Source: Micromonospora_J zhanjiangensis (GTDB lineage Bacteria > Actinomycetota > Actinomycetes > Mycobacteriales > Micromonosporaceae). Taken from it: a stretch of DNA of 64,000 nt. Below the pieces are notes generated by a model. That model worked only from the letters and a program-made list of their open reading frames with translations. It searched no databases and was not told the origin of the DNA. Positions 42,706 through 50,345 of the stretch are shown here, piece after piece (within the stretch, counting starts at the first letter, position 1; each line of letters opens with the position of its first letter). The stretch lies in contig NZ_JBHSBN010000001.1 of NCBI RefSeq assembly GCF_042650605.1, forward strand, positions 62,001-126,000. Direction: 5' to 3'. The translations under genes and the position numbers were made by a program.

Positions 42706-43416
42706 GTGACCGCGCAGCTCAATCCGCGCGGTGACGTCGCGGTTCTTGTTCCGGCCGGCGGCGCGGGCGTACGCCTGGGGCCCGGTGCCCCGAAGGCGTT
42801 GCGGCACCTGGCCGGCGTGCCGCTGCTGGTGCACGCGGTCCGCCGGATCGCGGCCGCCCCGTCGGTGCGACACGTCGTGGTCGCCGCCCCGGTCGCGGAA
42901 TTGAGTCTGGTGGTCGACCTGCTGACGCCGGTGGCGCCGGTCACGGTGGTGGCCGGTGGGCCCACCCGGCAGGAGTCGGTCGCCGCGGCGCTGGCCGCCG
43001 TCCCGGCCGGCCCGGAGATCATCCTGGTGCACGACGCGGCCCGGGCGCTGACGCCGTCGGCGGTGTTCGAGTCGGTCGCCGCCGCGGTCCGGGACGGCGA
43101 GGACGCCGTCATTCCGGTCCTCCCGGTGGTGGACACGATCAAGGAGGTCTCGACCGCCGGCGTGGTCCTCGGCACCGTCGACCGGTCCGTCCTGCGGGCG
43201 GTGCAGACCCCGCAGGGCTTCCGCCGGGACGTGCTGGTCGCGGCGCACGCCGCCGCCGTGGACCCGCTCACCGACGACGCCGGCCTGGTCGAGAAGCAGG
43301 GCGGGCGGGTCGCCTGCGTGCCCGGTTCCGAGTACGCCCTGAAGATCACCCGTCCGTTCGACCTCGCCCTCGCCGAGCACCTCTTCGCCACCGACCCGAC
43401 CGCCGACCCGGCCTGA
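42706..43416 (+). CDS. ispD: 2-C-methyl-D-erythritol 4-phosphate cytidylyltransferase
   Basis: IspD transfers CMP to methylerythritol phosphate in the non-mevalonate isoprenoid pathway. The 236-residue protein has the nucleotide-binding loop LVPAGGAGVRLGPGAPKAL, VVAGGPTRQESVAAAL, HDAARAL, VIPVLPVVDTIKEV and QTPQGFRRDVL. All are standard. It starts with GTG 49 bp after carD. ispF follows after 18 bp. Isoprenoids made here would supply the UbiA enzyme, among other uses. Confidence 0.96.
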   Translation: MTAQLNPRGDVAVLVPAGGAGVRLGPGAPKALRHLAGVPLLVHAVRRIAAAPSVRHVVVAAPVAELSLVVDLLTPVAPVTVVAGGPTRQESVAAALAAVPAGPEIILVHDAARALTPSAVFESVAAAVRDGEDAVIPVLPVVDTIKEVSTAGVVLGTVDRSVLRAVQTPQGFRRDVLVAAHAAAVDPLTDDAGLVEKQGGRVACVPGSEYALKITRPFDLALAEHLFATDPTADPA

Positions 43417-43434
43417 CTCGGTACGCTTCCCGGC

Positions 43435-43944
43435 GTGATCGTTCCCCGGGTCGGCCTCGGCACCGACGTACACGTCTTCGCAGCCGGCCGACCCTGTTGG
43501 CTGGCCGGCCTGTACTGGCCGGACCAGGACGGACTGGCCGGGCACTCGGACGCCGACGTGGTGGCCCACGCCGCCTGCAACGCCCTGTTCTCGGCGGCCG
43601 GCCTGGGCGATCTCGGCTCGAACTTCGGGGTGTCCCAGCCGGAGTGGGCGGGCGCGGCCGGCCTCGCCCTGCTCGCCGAGGCCGCCCGCCGGGTCCGGGC
43701 CGCCGATTTCGAGATCGGCAACGTGGCGGTCCAGGTGATCGGGACACGCCCCAAGATCGGACCGCGCCGGGCCGAGGCGGAGGCGGTGCTCAGCGAGGCC
43801 GCCGGCGCCCCGGTCGGCCTCGCCGCCGCCACCACCGACGGCCTCGGCTTCACCGGCCGGGCCGAGGGCCTGGTCGGCATCGCCACGGCGCTGGTCTACC
43901 CGACCCAAGGCGCCGGCCCGGACATCCGCCTCCTCGCCACCTGA
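43435..43944 (+). CDS. ispF: 2-C-methyl-D-erythritol 2,4-cyclodiphosphate synthase
   Basis: IspF cyclises CDP-methylerythritol phosphate. The 169-residue trimeric enzyme has the zinc ligands Asp and His in LGTDVHVF, the third His in GHSDADVVAHAACNAL, and C-terminal ATTDGLGFTGRAEGL. The loop usually reading GDIGxHFPxxDP is here LGDLGSNFGVSQPEW, a modest variation near the active site. GTG at 43435 follows TACGCT by 7 nt, so it may have a leaderless internal promoter. It converges on hmgA, with a 15-bp repeat array between. Confidence 0.94.
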   Translation: MIVPRVGLGTDVHVFAAGRPCWLAGLYWPDQDGLAGHSDADVVAHAACNALFSAAGLGDLGSNFGVSQPEWAGAAGLALLAEAARRVRAADFEIGNVAVQVIGTRPKIGPRRAEAEAVLSEAAGAPVGLAAATTDGLGFTGRAEGLVGIATALVYPTQGAGPDIRLLAT

Positions 43945-43995
43945 CCCGCCGACCGAGCCCGGCGCGCGACCTCGGGCCGGGCGTTCTCGGGCTGG

Positions 43996-44070
43996 GCGGC
44001 TTCAGGCGGTGCGGTCTCGGGCGGTGCGGTCTCGGGCGGTGCGGTCTCGGGCGGTGCGGCCTCAGGCGGT
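43996..44070. repeat. Five tandem 15-bp repeats between ispF and hmgA
   Basis: Units of 15 bp: gcggcttcaggcggt, three identical copies of gcggtctcgggcggt (44011-44055), then gcggcctcaggcggt. The outer two are variants. The hmgA stop codon falls inside the last unit (44062-44064), so the array covers the 3' end and downstream region of hmgA. Confidence 0.9.
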
Positions 44071-45261
44071 GCGACCGGACCAGGTCCAGGCGTAACCGGG
44101 GTCTTCGCAGGACAGCCCCGGGTCGCACAGGTCGAGCGGGCGGAAGGTGTCCACCATCACCGCGAGTTCGTCGAAGTAGTCCGCGCCGATGGCCCGTTCC
44201 GCCGCGCCGGGCTGCGGCCCGTGGGTGAACCCGGCCGGGTGCAGCGAGATCGAGCCCTGCTCGATGCCCGAGCCGCGGCGCGCCTCGTAGTTCCCGCCGG
44301 TGTAGAAGAGCATCTCGTCCGAGTCGACGTTGTGGTGGTTGTACGGCACCGGGATGGCCTGCGGGTGGTAGTCCACCTTCCGCGGCACGAACGAGCAGAT
44401 CACGAAGTTCGGGCCCTGGAAGGTCTGGTGCACCGGCGGTGGCTGGTGCACCCGGCCGGTGATCGGCTCGAAGTCGTGGATCGAGAACGCCCACGGGTAG
44501 AGGTGACCGTCCCAGCCGACCACGTCGAACGGGTGGTGGGCATAGATGTAACGCGTCCAAGCTGTGGCACTGGCACCCGGCCGGGACGCCCGGGACCGGT
44601 GCCGGACGTAGACCTCGACGTCCTCCTCGTCGATCAGCAGCGGCTCGCCGGGCCCGCGGACGTCCCGTTCGCAGTACGGCGAGTGCTCCAGGAACTGCCC
44701 GCGGACCGACAGGTAGCGCTTGGGCGGCCCGATGTGCCCGGTCGCCTCGACGGTCAGCAGCCGGGCCGGCTCGTCCCCGACGGGCACCAGCCGGTGCACC
44801 ACCGAGGTCGGGATGATCACGTAGTCGCCGGCGGTGACGCCGAGCGCGCCGAAGGTGGACTCCACCCGGACGGCCCCGGATTCGACGTAGAGGCACTCGT
44901 CGCCGATCGCGTTCCGGTACAGCGGTGAGGGTCGGTCGGCGACCACGTAGGCGATCCGGACGTCGTCGTTGGCGAGCAGGTACTGCCGGCCCAGCACCGG
45001 GTCGGCGCCGCAGGCGTCCAGCTTGTGGGTCCGCAGGTGGCGCGGCTTGAGCGGCAGGTTGGGCACCCGGGACCAGGCGGGCGGGGTGAACTCGTCGGCC
45101 GCCACGATCGCGGTCGGCAGGTGCCGGTGGTAGAGCAGCGACGAGTCGGAGGAGAAGCCCTCCTGGCCCATCAACTCCTCGGCGTACAGGCTGCCGTCCG
45201 GCTGGCGGAACTGGGTGTGGCGCTTGCGGGGCACCTCGCCGACGCTGCGGTAGTACGGCAT
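44062..45261 (-). CDS. hmgA: Homogentisate 1,2-dioxygenase
   Basis: HmgA opens the ring of homogentisate to maleylacetoacetate using Fe(II) and O2, in tyrosine and phenylalanine breakdown. The 399-residue cupin-fold protein has YNHHNVDSDEMLFYTGGNYE (iron-ligand His and Glu) and SLHPAGFTHGPQPGA (iron-ligand His), plus QTFQGPNFVICSFVPRK. ATG at 45261 starts the family's typical MPYYRSVGEVPRKRHTQFR. It is divergent from an unknown gene across 94 bp that contain a perfect palindrome. Its 3' end lies in a repeat array. Confidence 0.94.
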   Translation of the reverse strand: MPYYRSVGEVPRKRHTQFRQPDGSLYAEELMGQEGFSSDSSLLYHRHLPTAIVAADEFTPPAWSRVPNLPLKPRHLRTHKLDACGADPVLGRQYLLANDDVRIAYVVADRPSPLYRNAIGDECLYVESGAVRVESTFGALGVTAGDYVIIPTSVVHRLVPVGDEPARLLTVEATGHIGPPKRYLSVRGQFLEHSPYCERDVRGPGEPLLIDEEDVEVYVRHRSRASRPGASATAWTRYIYAHHPFDVVGWDGHLYPWAFSIHDFEPITGRVHQPPPVHQTFQGPNFVICSFVPRKVDYHPQAIPVPYNHHNVDSDEMLFYTGGNYEARRGSGIEQGSISLHPAGFTHGPQPGAAERAIGADYFDELAVMVDTFRPLDLCDPGLSCEDPGYAWTWSGRTA

Positions 45262-45296
45262 GTCCACCTCCGTTTTGTCCCAGTCACCGGCCAATC

Positions 45297-45315
45297 GCGT
45301 CCGATAATCGGACGC
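45297..45315. promoter_or_regulatory. Perfect 19-bp palindrome, candidate operator of hmgA and the fah operon
   Basis: GCGTCCGATAATCGGACGC is a perfect 9-1-9 inverted repeat centred in the 94-bp gap between divergent hmgA and the gene upstream of fah. Symmetry and position suggest a site for a dimeric repressor or activator that controls both directions. No regulator gene is adjacent; the Lrp/AsnC gene near hppD is 9 kb away. Confidence 0.7.
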
Positions 45316-45355
45316 TGTTGTCCGTTACTCGTAGCGTCCCGTAAGTTCTCTGTTC

Positions 45356-46216
45356 GTGTCAACGCAGGTGCCCCGGCTCTTCCACGGCCTGATCGACGAT
45401 GCCGCCGTCTTTCCGCCGGGCAACGCCCCGCTGCCCGAAGCGGTCCCCGCCCATCGCGCGCACCGCGCCGCCTGGTACGCCGACCTGGTCGGCCCGCTGC
45501 TGGTGCCGGCCTCGGCGGTGACCGCCGGCGAGCTGTCCGGCCTGGTCGACCCCGGCACGGAGATCGGCCTGATCGGCGACACCGGCGTCGACCGGCTGCC
45601 GTTCGCGCTCTCCTTCCTCGAACCGGACGGCGTCCGGGTCCGGCAGATCGAGACCGCGGTGGCCAAGCGCGGCGAGGACCCGCAGCCCGGCCTGGCCGCG
45701 CTGGTCGAGCTGACCGACCGGCTGGACGGGATCCAGGTGTACGCCGAGATCCCGCTGGCCTGGGGCCTGCTCGGCGCGCTGGACACGGTGGCCCGGGCCC
45801 GGGCGTCCGGCGTACCGATCGCGGCGAAGTTCCGCACCGGCGGGCTGGCAGCGGAGCTGTTCCCCACCCCGGTCGAGCTGGCCGCGGTCATCTGCGCCTG
45901 CCGGGACCGGGAACTGCCGTTCAAGCTGACCGCCGGCCTGCACCACGCGCTGCGGCACACCGACCCGGAGACCGGGTTCAACCACCACGGCTTCCTCAAC
46001 GTGCTGGTGGCCACGTCCGCCGCCGTCGACGGCGCCGAGGTGGGCGAGGTGGCCGAGCTGCTGGCCAGCACCGATCCGCTGCGCCTGATCGACCCGATCC
46101 GGGTACGCCGGGAACAGAACCGGCGGCTGTGGGTCGGCTTCGGGTCGTGCAGCATCATCGAGCCGCTGACCGATCTGGTCCGGCTCGGGTTGATCAACGG
46201 AGGATATTCCGCATGA
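45356..46216 (+). CDS. Uncharacterised protein between hmgA and fah
   Basis: The 286-residue soluble protein has no signal peptide. Conserved-looking blocks are FHGLIDDAAVFPPGNAPLP (residues 9-27), IAAKFRTGGLAAELFPTP, LPFKLTAGLHHALRHTDP, GFNHHGFLNVLVATSA and LWVGFGSCSIIEPLTDL. The order of strands and Lys/Arg/His-bearing loops hints at a TIM-barrel-like fold. I do not recognise an enzyme. Its TGA overlaps the fah ATG (ATGA), so it is co-translated with fumarylacetoacetase and shares a control region with hmgA. A role in homogentisate breakdown is likely; maleylacetoacetate isomerisation is one guess. Confidence 0.7.
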   Translation: MSTQVPRLFHGLIDDAAVFPPGNAPLPEAVPAHRAHRAAWYADLVGPLLVPASAVTAGELSGLVDPGTEIGLIGDTGVDRLPFALSFLEPDGVRVRQIETAVAKRGEDPQPGLAALVELTDRLDGIQVYAEIPLAWGLLGALDTVARARASGVPIAAKFRTGGLAAELFPTPVELAAVICACRDRELPFKLTAGLHHALRHTDPETGFNHHGFLNVLVATSAAVDGAEVGEVAELLASTDPLRLIDPIRVRREQNRRLWVGFGSCSIIEPLTDLVRLGLINGGYSA

Positions 46217-46326
46217 GCGAACGCACCGAGCGCAGCGAGGGCCATGAGCGCATGCCGGGCCAGCACAGCATGAGCGAACGCACCGAGCGCAGCGAGGGCC
46301 ATGAGCGCATGCCGGGTCAGCACAGC
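46213..46326 (+). repeat. 57-bp tandem duplication at the fah start
   Basis: Two 57-bp units (46213-46269 and 46270-46326) differ at one base. Each begins atgagcgaacgcaccgagcg and encodes MSERTERSEGHERMPGQHS. A third start-like gtgagt follows at 46327. GGAGG at 46199-46203 serves the first ATG, so both units are translated in frame. Confidence 0.9.
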
Positions 46327-47532
46327 GTGAGTTGGGTCGAGGGATCGGCGGGGTCGCCGTACGGGGTGCACAACCTGCCGTACGGGGTGTTCCGGCACGC
46401 CGGGGCGGAGCCCCGGATCGGCGTACGGATCGCGGACCACGTGTTCGACCTGGCCGGTGCGGAACGGGCCGGTCTGATCCTGGCCGGTGACGCGCTGCGG
46501 GCGCCCACGCTGAACGCCTTCCTGGCCCTGGGCCGGCCGCAGTGGACGGCGGTCCGGCGGCGGATCGTCGAGCTGCTCACCGGGGACGTACACCGGGCCG
46601 CCGTCGAGCCGTTGCTGGTCCCGCTCGCCGAGGTGGACCTGGTCCGGCCGTTCGACGTGGCCGACTACGTCGACTTCTACTCCTCCGAGCACCACGCCGG
46701 CAACGTCGGGCAGATCTTCCGACCCGGCCAGCCGCCGATCCTGCCGAACTGGAAACATCTGCCGATCGGCTACCACGGCCGGGGCGGGACCGTGGTCGTC
46801 TCGGGCACGCCGGTGGTCCGGCCGTCCGGGCAGCGCCCGAGCAAGGACGGCCCGGTGTTCGGCCCGTCGGCCCGGCTGGACATCGAGGCCGAGGTCGGCT
46901 TCGTGGTCGGGGTCCCGTCGGCCCTGGGCGAGCCGGTCGGCGTCGAGGACTTCGCCGAGTACGTCTTCGGCGTGGTGCTGGTCAACGACTGGTCGGCCCG
47001 GGACATCCAGGCCTGGGAGTACCAACCGCTCGGTCCGTTCCTGGGCAAGTCGTTCGCCACCTCGATCTCGCCCTGGGTGGTGCCGCTGGACGCGCTGGCC
47101 GACGCGTGGGTGCCGGCTCCCGAGCAGGATCCGCCGGTGCTGGACTACCTGCGGGACGTTCCGCACCTCGGCCTCGACCTGCGGTTGGCGGTGGACTGGA
47201 ACGGCCGCCGGGTCAGCAAGCCGCCGTTCGCGACGATGTACTGGACGCCGGCCCAGCAGTTCGCCCACCTGACCGTGAACGGCGCGTCGCTGCGTACCGG
47301 TGATCTCTACGCGTCCGGGACCGTCTCCGGGCCGGACCGCGGTCAGGTCGGCTCGTTCCTGGAACTCACCTGGGGCGGCGCGGAGCCGGTCACCCTGGAC
47401 GGCGGGGACACCCGGAGCTTCCTGCTGGACGGCGACACCGTGACGATCAGCGGCACGGCCCCCGGCCCGGACGGTACGACTGTCGGTCTGGGCGAGGTCA
47501 CCGGCACGATCCACCCGGCCCGTCCGGCCTGA
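46213..47532 (+). CDS. fah: Fumarylacetoacetase
   Basis: Fah hydrolyses fumarylacetoacetate to fumarate and acetoacetate, the last step of tyrosine breakdown. The 439-residue protein contains YVDFYSSEHHAGNVGQIFRP, LPIGYHGRGGTVVVSG, the metal-binding EAEVGFVVG, and VNDWSARDIQAWEYQPLGPF. All family motifs are present. The normal protein begins at VSWVEGSAGSPYGVHNLPYG (GTG at 46327). In front are two copies of a 19-residue segment from a 57-bp duplication. GGAGG before the ATG at 46213 and the ATGA overlap with the upstream gene favour that start. Confidence 0.94.
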   Translation: MSERTERSEGHERMPGQHSMSERTERSEGHERMPGQHSVSWVEGSAGSPYGVHNLPYGVFRHAGAEPRIGVRIADHVFDLAGAERAGLILAGDALRAPTLNAFLALGRPQWTAVRRRIVELLTGDVHRAAVEPLLVPLAEVDLVRPFDVADYVDFYSSEHHAGNVGQIFRPGQPPILPNWKHLPIGYHGRGGTVVVSGTPVVRPSGQRPSKDGPVFGPSARLDIEAEVGFVVGVPSALGEPVGVEDFAEYVFGVVLVNDWSARDIQAWEYQPLGPFLGKSFATSISPWVVPLDALADAWVPAPEQDPPVLDYLRDVPHLGLDLRLAVDWNGRRVSKPPFATMYWTPAQQFAHLTVNGASLRTGDLYASGTVSGPDRGQVGSFLELTWGGAEPVTLDGGDTRSFLLDGDTVTISGTAPGPDGTTVGLGEVTGTIHPARPA

Positions 47533-47628
47533 CGGCCGGCGCCGGACCGGCCGGCCGACGTCGGCCCGAGCGGCGGGACCGGCCCGGCCGGGTGCGGATC
47601 GGCCGGGGTGCGGATCGGTGCCGCCGGG

Positions 47629-48078
47629 TCAGCCCGGATTGGTGGCGTAGTCCAGCCAGTGCAGTTGGGGCGGCTGCTCGCCGGTGGCCACCACCCGGTG
47701 GACCCACCGTCGGATCAGGTCCCGGCGTCGGTCCGGGTCGGTCCGCCGGCGGGCGATCCGGCGGGTACGCACCCCCTGCAGGGTGTAGCGCGGCAGTTGG
47801 CTCAGCGCGGTCTCGACGACGGCCCGGAACACCTGGATCTCGACCCGGGTGGCGAGCACCGGCGGACGCCCGCAGCCGGCGTCGCAGCGGTAGAAGCGTT
47901 CGACGTCGGGGCTGCTGTCCACCAGCCGGTCCAGGGGCACCATCGGGGTGCCGCAGTAGCACCAGATCAGCCCCCAGAGCAGGTACGGGGTGGGCTGCCC
48001 CGGGTTGTCCCACCAGGCGTCCGCGTGACCGTACGACCGGTCCGGTGAAGGGGCGCCCCCGCCGCTGTCCCACCGCAT
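47629..48078 (-). CDS. Zinc-ribbon protein resembling the tail of serine recombinases
   Basis: The 149-residue protein has YLLWGLIWCYCGTPM, then FYRCDAGCGRPPVLATRVEI and a helical basic region (RTRRIARRRTDPDRRRDLIR). The CxC...CxxxC pattern followed by a helix resembles the zinc beta-ribbon that follows the recombinase domain of large serine recombinases. The catalytic serine domain is absent and no recombinase gene flanks it. It may be a remnant or a domesticated DNA-binding protein. GGGGAGG lies about 13 nt before the ATG. Confidence 0.5.
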   Translation of the reverse strand: MRWDSGGGAPSPDRSYGHADAWWDNPGQPTPYLLWGLIWCYCGTPMVPLDRLVDSSPDVERFYRCDAGCGRPPVLATRVEIQVFRAVVETALSQLPRYTLQGVRTRRIARRRTDPDRRRDLIRRWVHRVVATGEQPPQLHWLDYATNPG

Positions 48079-48386
48079 CCGCGATGCCGCCTCCCCGCCA
48101 ACCCGCCGGTGTCCGCCACGGCGAGCCCCGGTCGGTGCCGCGCCGGGTGTTCATCCGGTGACGCTGGGATCTCATCGAGTCTGCCGCCTTGCGGTCTGCC
48201 ACGCAATGCTCACAGAATGACACGAAGAGATACGTACGAATGGCCGGGCCGCCCCGTCGATCGGACGACGGGTGCGGGGCGGGCGGCTGTGACGAGCCGT
48301 CCGTCACGTTCTCATCACTTTGCGGCAATATCGGGACGGCGGGTCGGGGTCGGGTCGTACCGTGGGGAAGCGGTGCGGGAGGTGTC
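48079..48386. promoter_or_regulatory. Divergent intergenic region
   Basis: These 308 bp lie between the zinc-ribbon gene and the SRPBCC gene. I see no gene. The middle (about 48185-48245) is markedly less GC-rich, for example cagaatgacacgaagagata, which suggests promoter DNA. GGGAGGTGTC before the ATG at 48387 is a clear ribosome-binding site. Confidence 0.4.
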
Positions 48387-48938
48387 ATGTCCACGGTCGC
48401 GGTCAGCAAGCTGGTTCGGGCATCCGTCGGGGAAATCTGGCGGGCCTTCACCGACCTGCCCGCACGGGGGCGGTATCTGTCCACCGTGGAGACCGTCGAG
48501 GTGTTGACCCCCGGCCCGTTCGGCACCGGCACCCGGTGGCGAGAGACCCGGTCGCTGCCCGACGGCACCCGGGTCACCGAGGAGTACGTGGTCAACGAGG
48601 TGGTGCCGCGGGTGCTGTGTGCGATCACCTCGCCGGGGGTGGGCGCCGACTACCGGATCACCTACCGGTTCACCCCGGTCGACGTGGGGCGCCGACGCGG
48701 CGGCACGGTGGTCACCGTGGTGCAGGACGGCGGCCCGACCGCCCCGTACGGGCGGTTTCTGGCCCTGATGTTCGGCGGGCTGGCCGCCCGGAGCGTGGAG
48801 AGCGCGCTCCGTTGCGACCTGGCCGACCTGGCCGTCGCCGCCCAATCACTCGGCGCCGACCCGACCGGCAGGTCCGCCGAGCCGACCGGCCGTCCCGGCG
48901 GCGGGACCGACAAGGTCGTGGACGGGGAGGCCGCCTGA
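48387..48938 (+). CDS. SRPBCC-family (START-like) protein
   Basis: The 183-residue protein is a helix-grip lipid/ligand-binding fold: VSKLVRASVGEIWRAFTDLP, RYLSTVETVEVLTPGPFGTG, TRWRETRSLPDGTRVTEEYV and GGTVVTVVQDGGPTAPYGR, then the long C-terminal helix RSVESALRCDLADLAVAAQ. Such proteins bind hydrophobic ligands or act as polyketide cyclases; the role here is unknown. The C-terminal 30 residues are disordered. A PQQ-like gene follows 62 bp downstream. Confidence 0.8.
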   Translation: MSTVAVSKLVRASVGEIWRAFTDLPARGRYLSTVETVEVLTPGPFGTGTRWRETRSLPDGTRVTEEYVVNEVVPRVLCAITSPGVGADYRITYRFTPVDVGRRRGGTVVTVVQDGGPTAPYGRFLALMFGGLAARSVESALRCDLADLAVAAQSLGADPTGRSAEPTGRPGGGTDKVVDGEAA

Positions 48939-49000
48939 CGGGAGGCGTTGGTCGGAGTCCGCGCCGACCGGCGGATCCGTAGTCGGTAGGGTCGCAAGGC

Positions 49001-50275
49001 GTGGGGACCTCGACGAACCCGCCGCGCTGGCGGAAGATCACTGTGTTCGCGGTGGCCGCGGTGCTGGCCGCCGGCGCGGCGGCCGTGATCATCTACCGGG
49101 TCCTCGCCCCGGCGGAGGTGAGCACGCCGGCCAAGGGCGCCTACAAGGCCGCTCCGAAGACCTCGCCCGGGGTCCGGGGCACCTTCCCGTCCGCCCCGCT
49201 GCTCGTCGACGGCCGGCTGCGGGTGTACGCCACCACCCGCCAGGTCAGCGCCGACCAGCCGGCCAACGCGACCACCAAGGGCACCCCGTACTGGTCCTAC
49301 CGGCGCTGGCCGGAGCAGCTGACCGGGGTGATCAAGACGGCCGCGCCGGGCGGGCCGCTGGTGGTCAGCCAGTGGTCGGACGGCGAGGTGGTCGCGCTGG
49401 TGGCGGCCACCGGCCGGATCGCCTGGCGCACCGCCGGTCCCACGCCGGACGGCGGGTACACCGGCCGGCGGACCGGCGCGAGCACCGTCTACGCCCCGGC
49501 CGGCCTGCACCTGGCCTCGGCCAACGGCACCGGCCCGGCGGTGCTCGCGGTGACCGGCCGGGACGAGGTGCGCGGCGTGGACCCGGCCACCGGGCGCGAA
49601 CTGTGGCGTACCCCGGTCCGGTCGGCCTGCCGGACCGACGAGCTGGCCACCGCCGGTGGTCAACTGGTCGCCGTGGACGCCTGTGCCGAACGGCCCGCGG
49701 TGGAGTTCCGGGACGTGGCCACCGGCGCGGTGGTCCGGCGCTGGCAACCCGAGGGTGTTCCGGCCGCGGGGTTGACCATCACCGGTGTCTCCTGCGCCGA
49801 CGGCGTCTCCGGCTGCCGGGCGATCCGGACCACCGGCGCCGGGATCAACCGCGGCTGGCTGGTCGACCGGGCCGAGCCGGCGCCCGCCCCGGCGCTGGAT
49901 TCGCCCGCCGCGATGCTGGTCGGCGACCTGGCGGTGGCGCCGGAGGGCACCGACGTGGTGGCCCGCACCCCGGCCGGTCGGGAGGTGTGGCGGCGCTCGT
50001 TCGTCCGACCGGTACGCCTGCTCGCGGTGCAGCCCGGCCGGGTGCACCTGCTCAGCCCGACCAACGAGCTGATCACCCTGGACGAGGCGCGCGGGGCCGA
50101 GCGGTCCCGGTTCCGGCTGCGCTACGGCGACGGCGGGATGGCCTGGGCGGCCGGCTACGCGTACGCGGCGGGCGGCTACGTGGCGGTGGAACGGCTGGCC
50201 CAGCCGGTCGAACCGGACGCCAAGGACGCCCAGTACTACGCGGCCGCCCGCCCGGTGATCTGGTCGGCCACCTGA
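49001..50275 (+). CDS. PQQ-like beta-propeller membrane-anchored protein
   Basis: The 424-residue protein has one N-terminal membrane helix (ITVFAVAAVLAAGAAAVIIY, residues 13-32) and a large extracellular domain of repeated strands, such as GEVVALVAATGRIAWRTAGP, VRGVDPATGRELWRTPV and VARTPAGREVWRRSF. The recurring D(x)TGxxxW pattern marks a PQQ-type/BamB-like beta-propeller. No cofactor residues can be assigned. GTG at 49001 follows TAGGGT by 8 nt. A second protein of the same type is encoded at 55130. Confidence 0.75.
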   Translation: MGTSTNPPRWRKITVFAVAAVLAAGAAAVIIYRVLAPAEVSTPAKGAYKAAPKTSPGVRGTFPSAPLLVDGRLRVYATTRQVSADQPANATTKGTPYWSYRRWPEQLTGVIKTAAPGGPLVVSQWSDGEVVALVAATGRIAWRTAGPTPDGGYTGRRTGASTVYAPAGLHLASANGTGPAVLAVTGRDEVRGVDPATGRELWRTPVRSACRTDELATAGGQLVAVDACAERPAVEFRDVATGAVVRRWQPEGVPAAGLTITGVSCADGVSGCRAIRTTGAGINRGWLVDRAEPAPAPALDSPAAMLVGDLAVAPEGTDVVARTPAGREVWRRSFVRPVRLLAVQPGRVHLLSPTNELITLDEARGAERSRFRLRYGDGGMAWAAGYAYAAGGYVAVERLAQPVEPDAKDAQYYAAARPVIWSAT

Positions 50276-50345
50276 GTCGGTTGGGTGCCGGGTCCCCCCG
50301 CCACCCGGTTCCCGGCAGGTCAGGCCGACCCGGACTCCGCGGTGA

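Noticed and set aside
47629..48078. Active integrase or prophage remnant around the zinc-ribbon gene
   Set aside because: No catalytic domain, attachment-site duplication, tRNA or phage gene is visible nearby.
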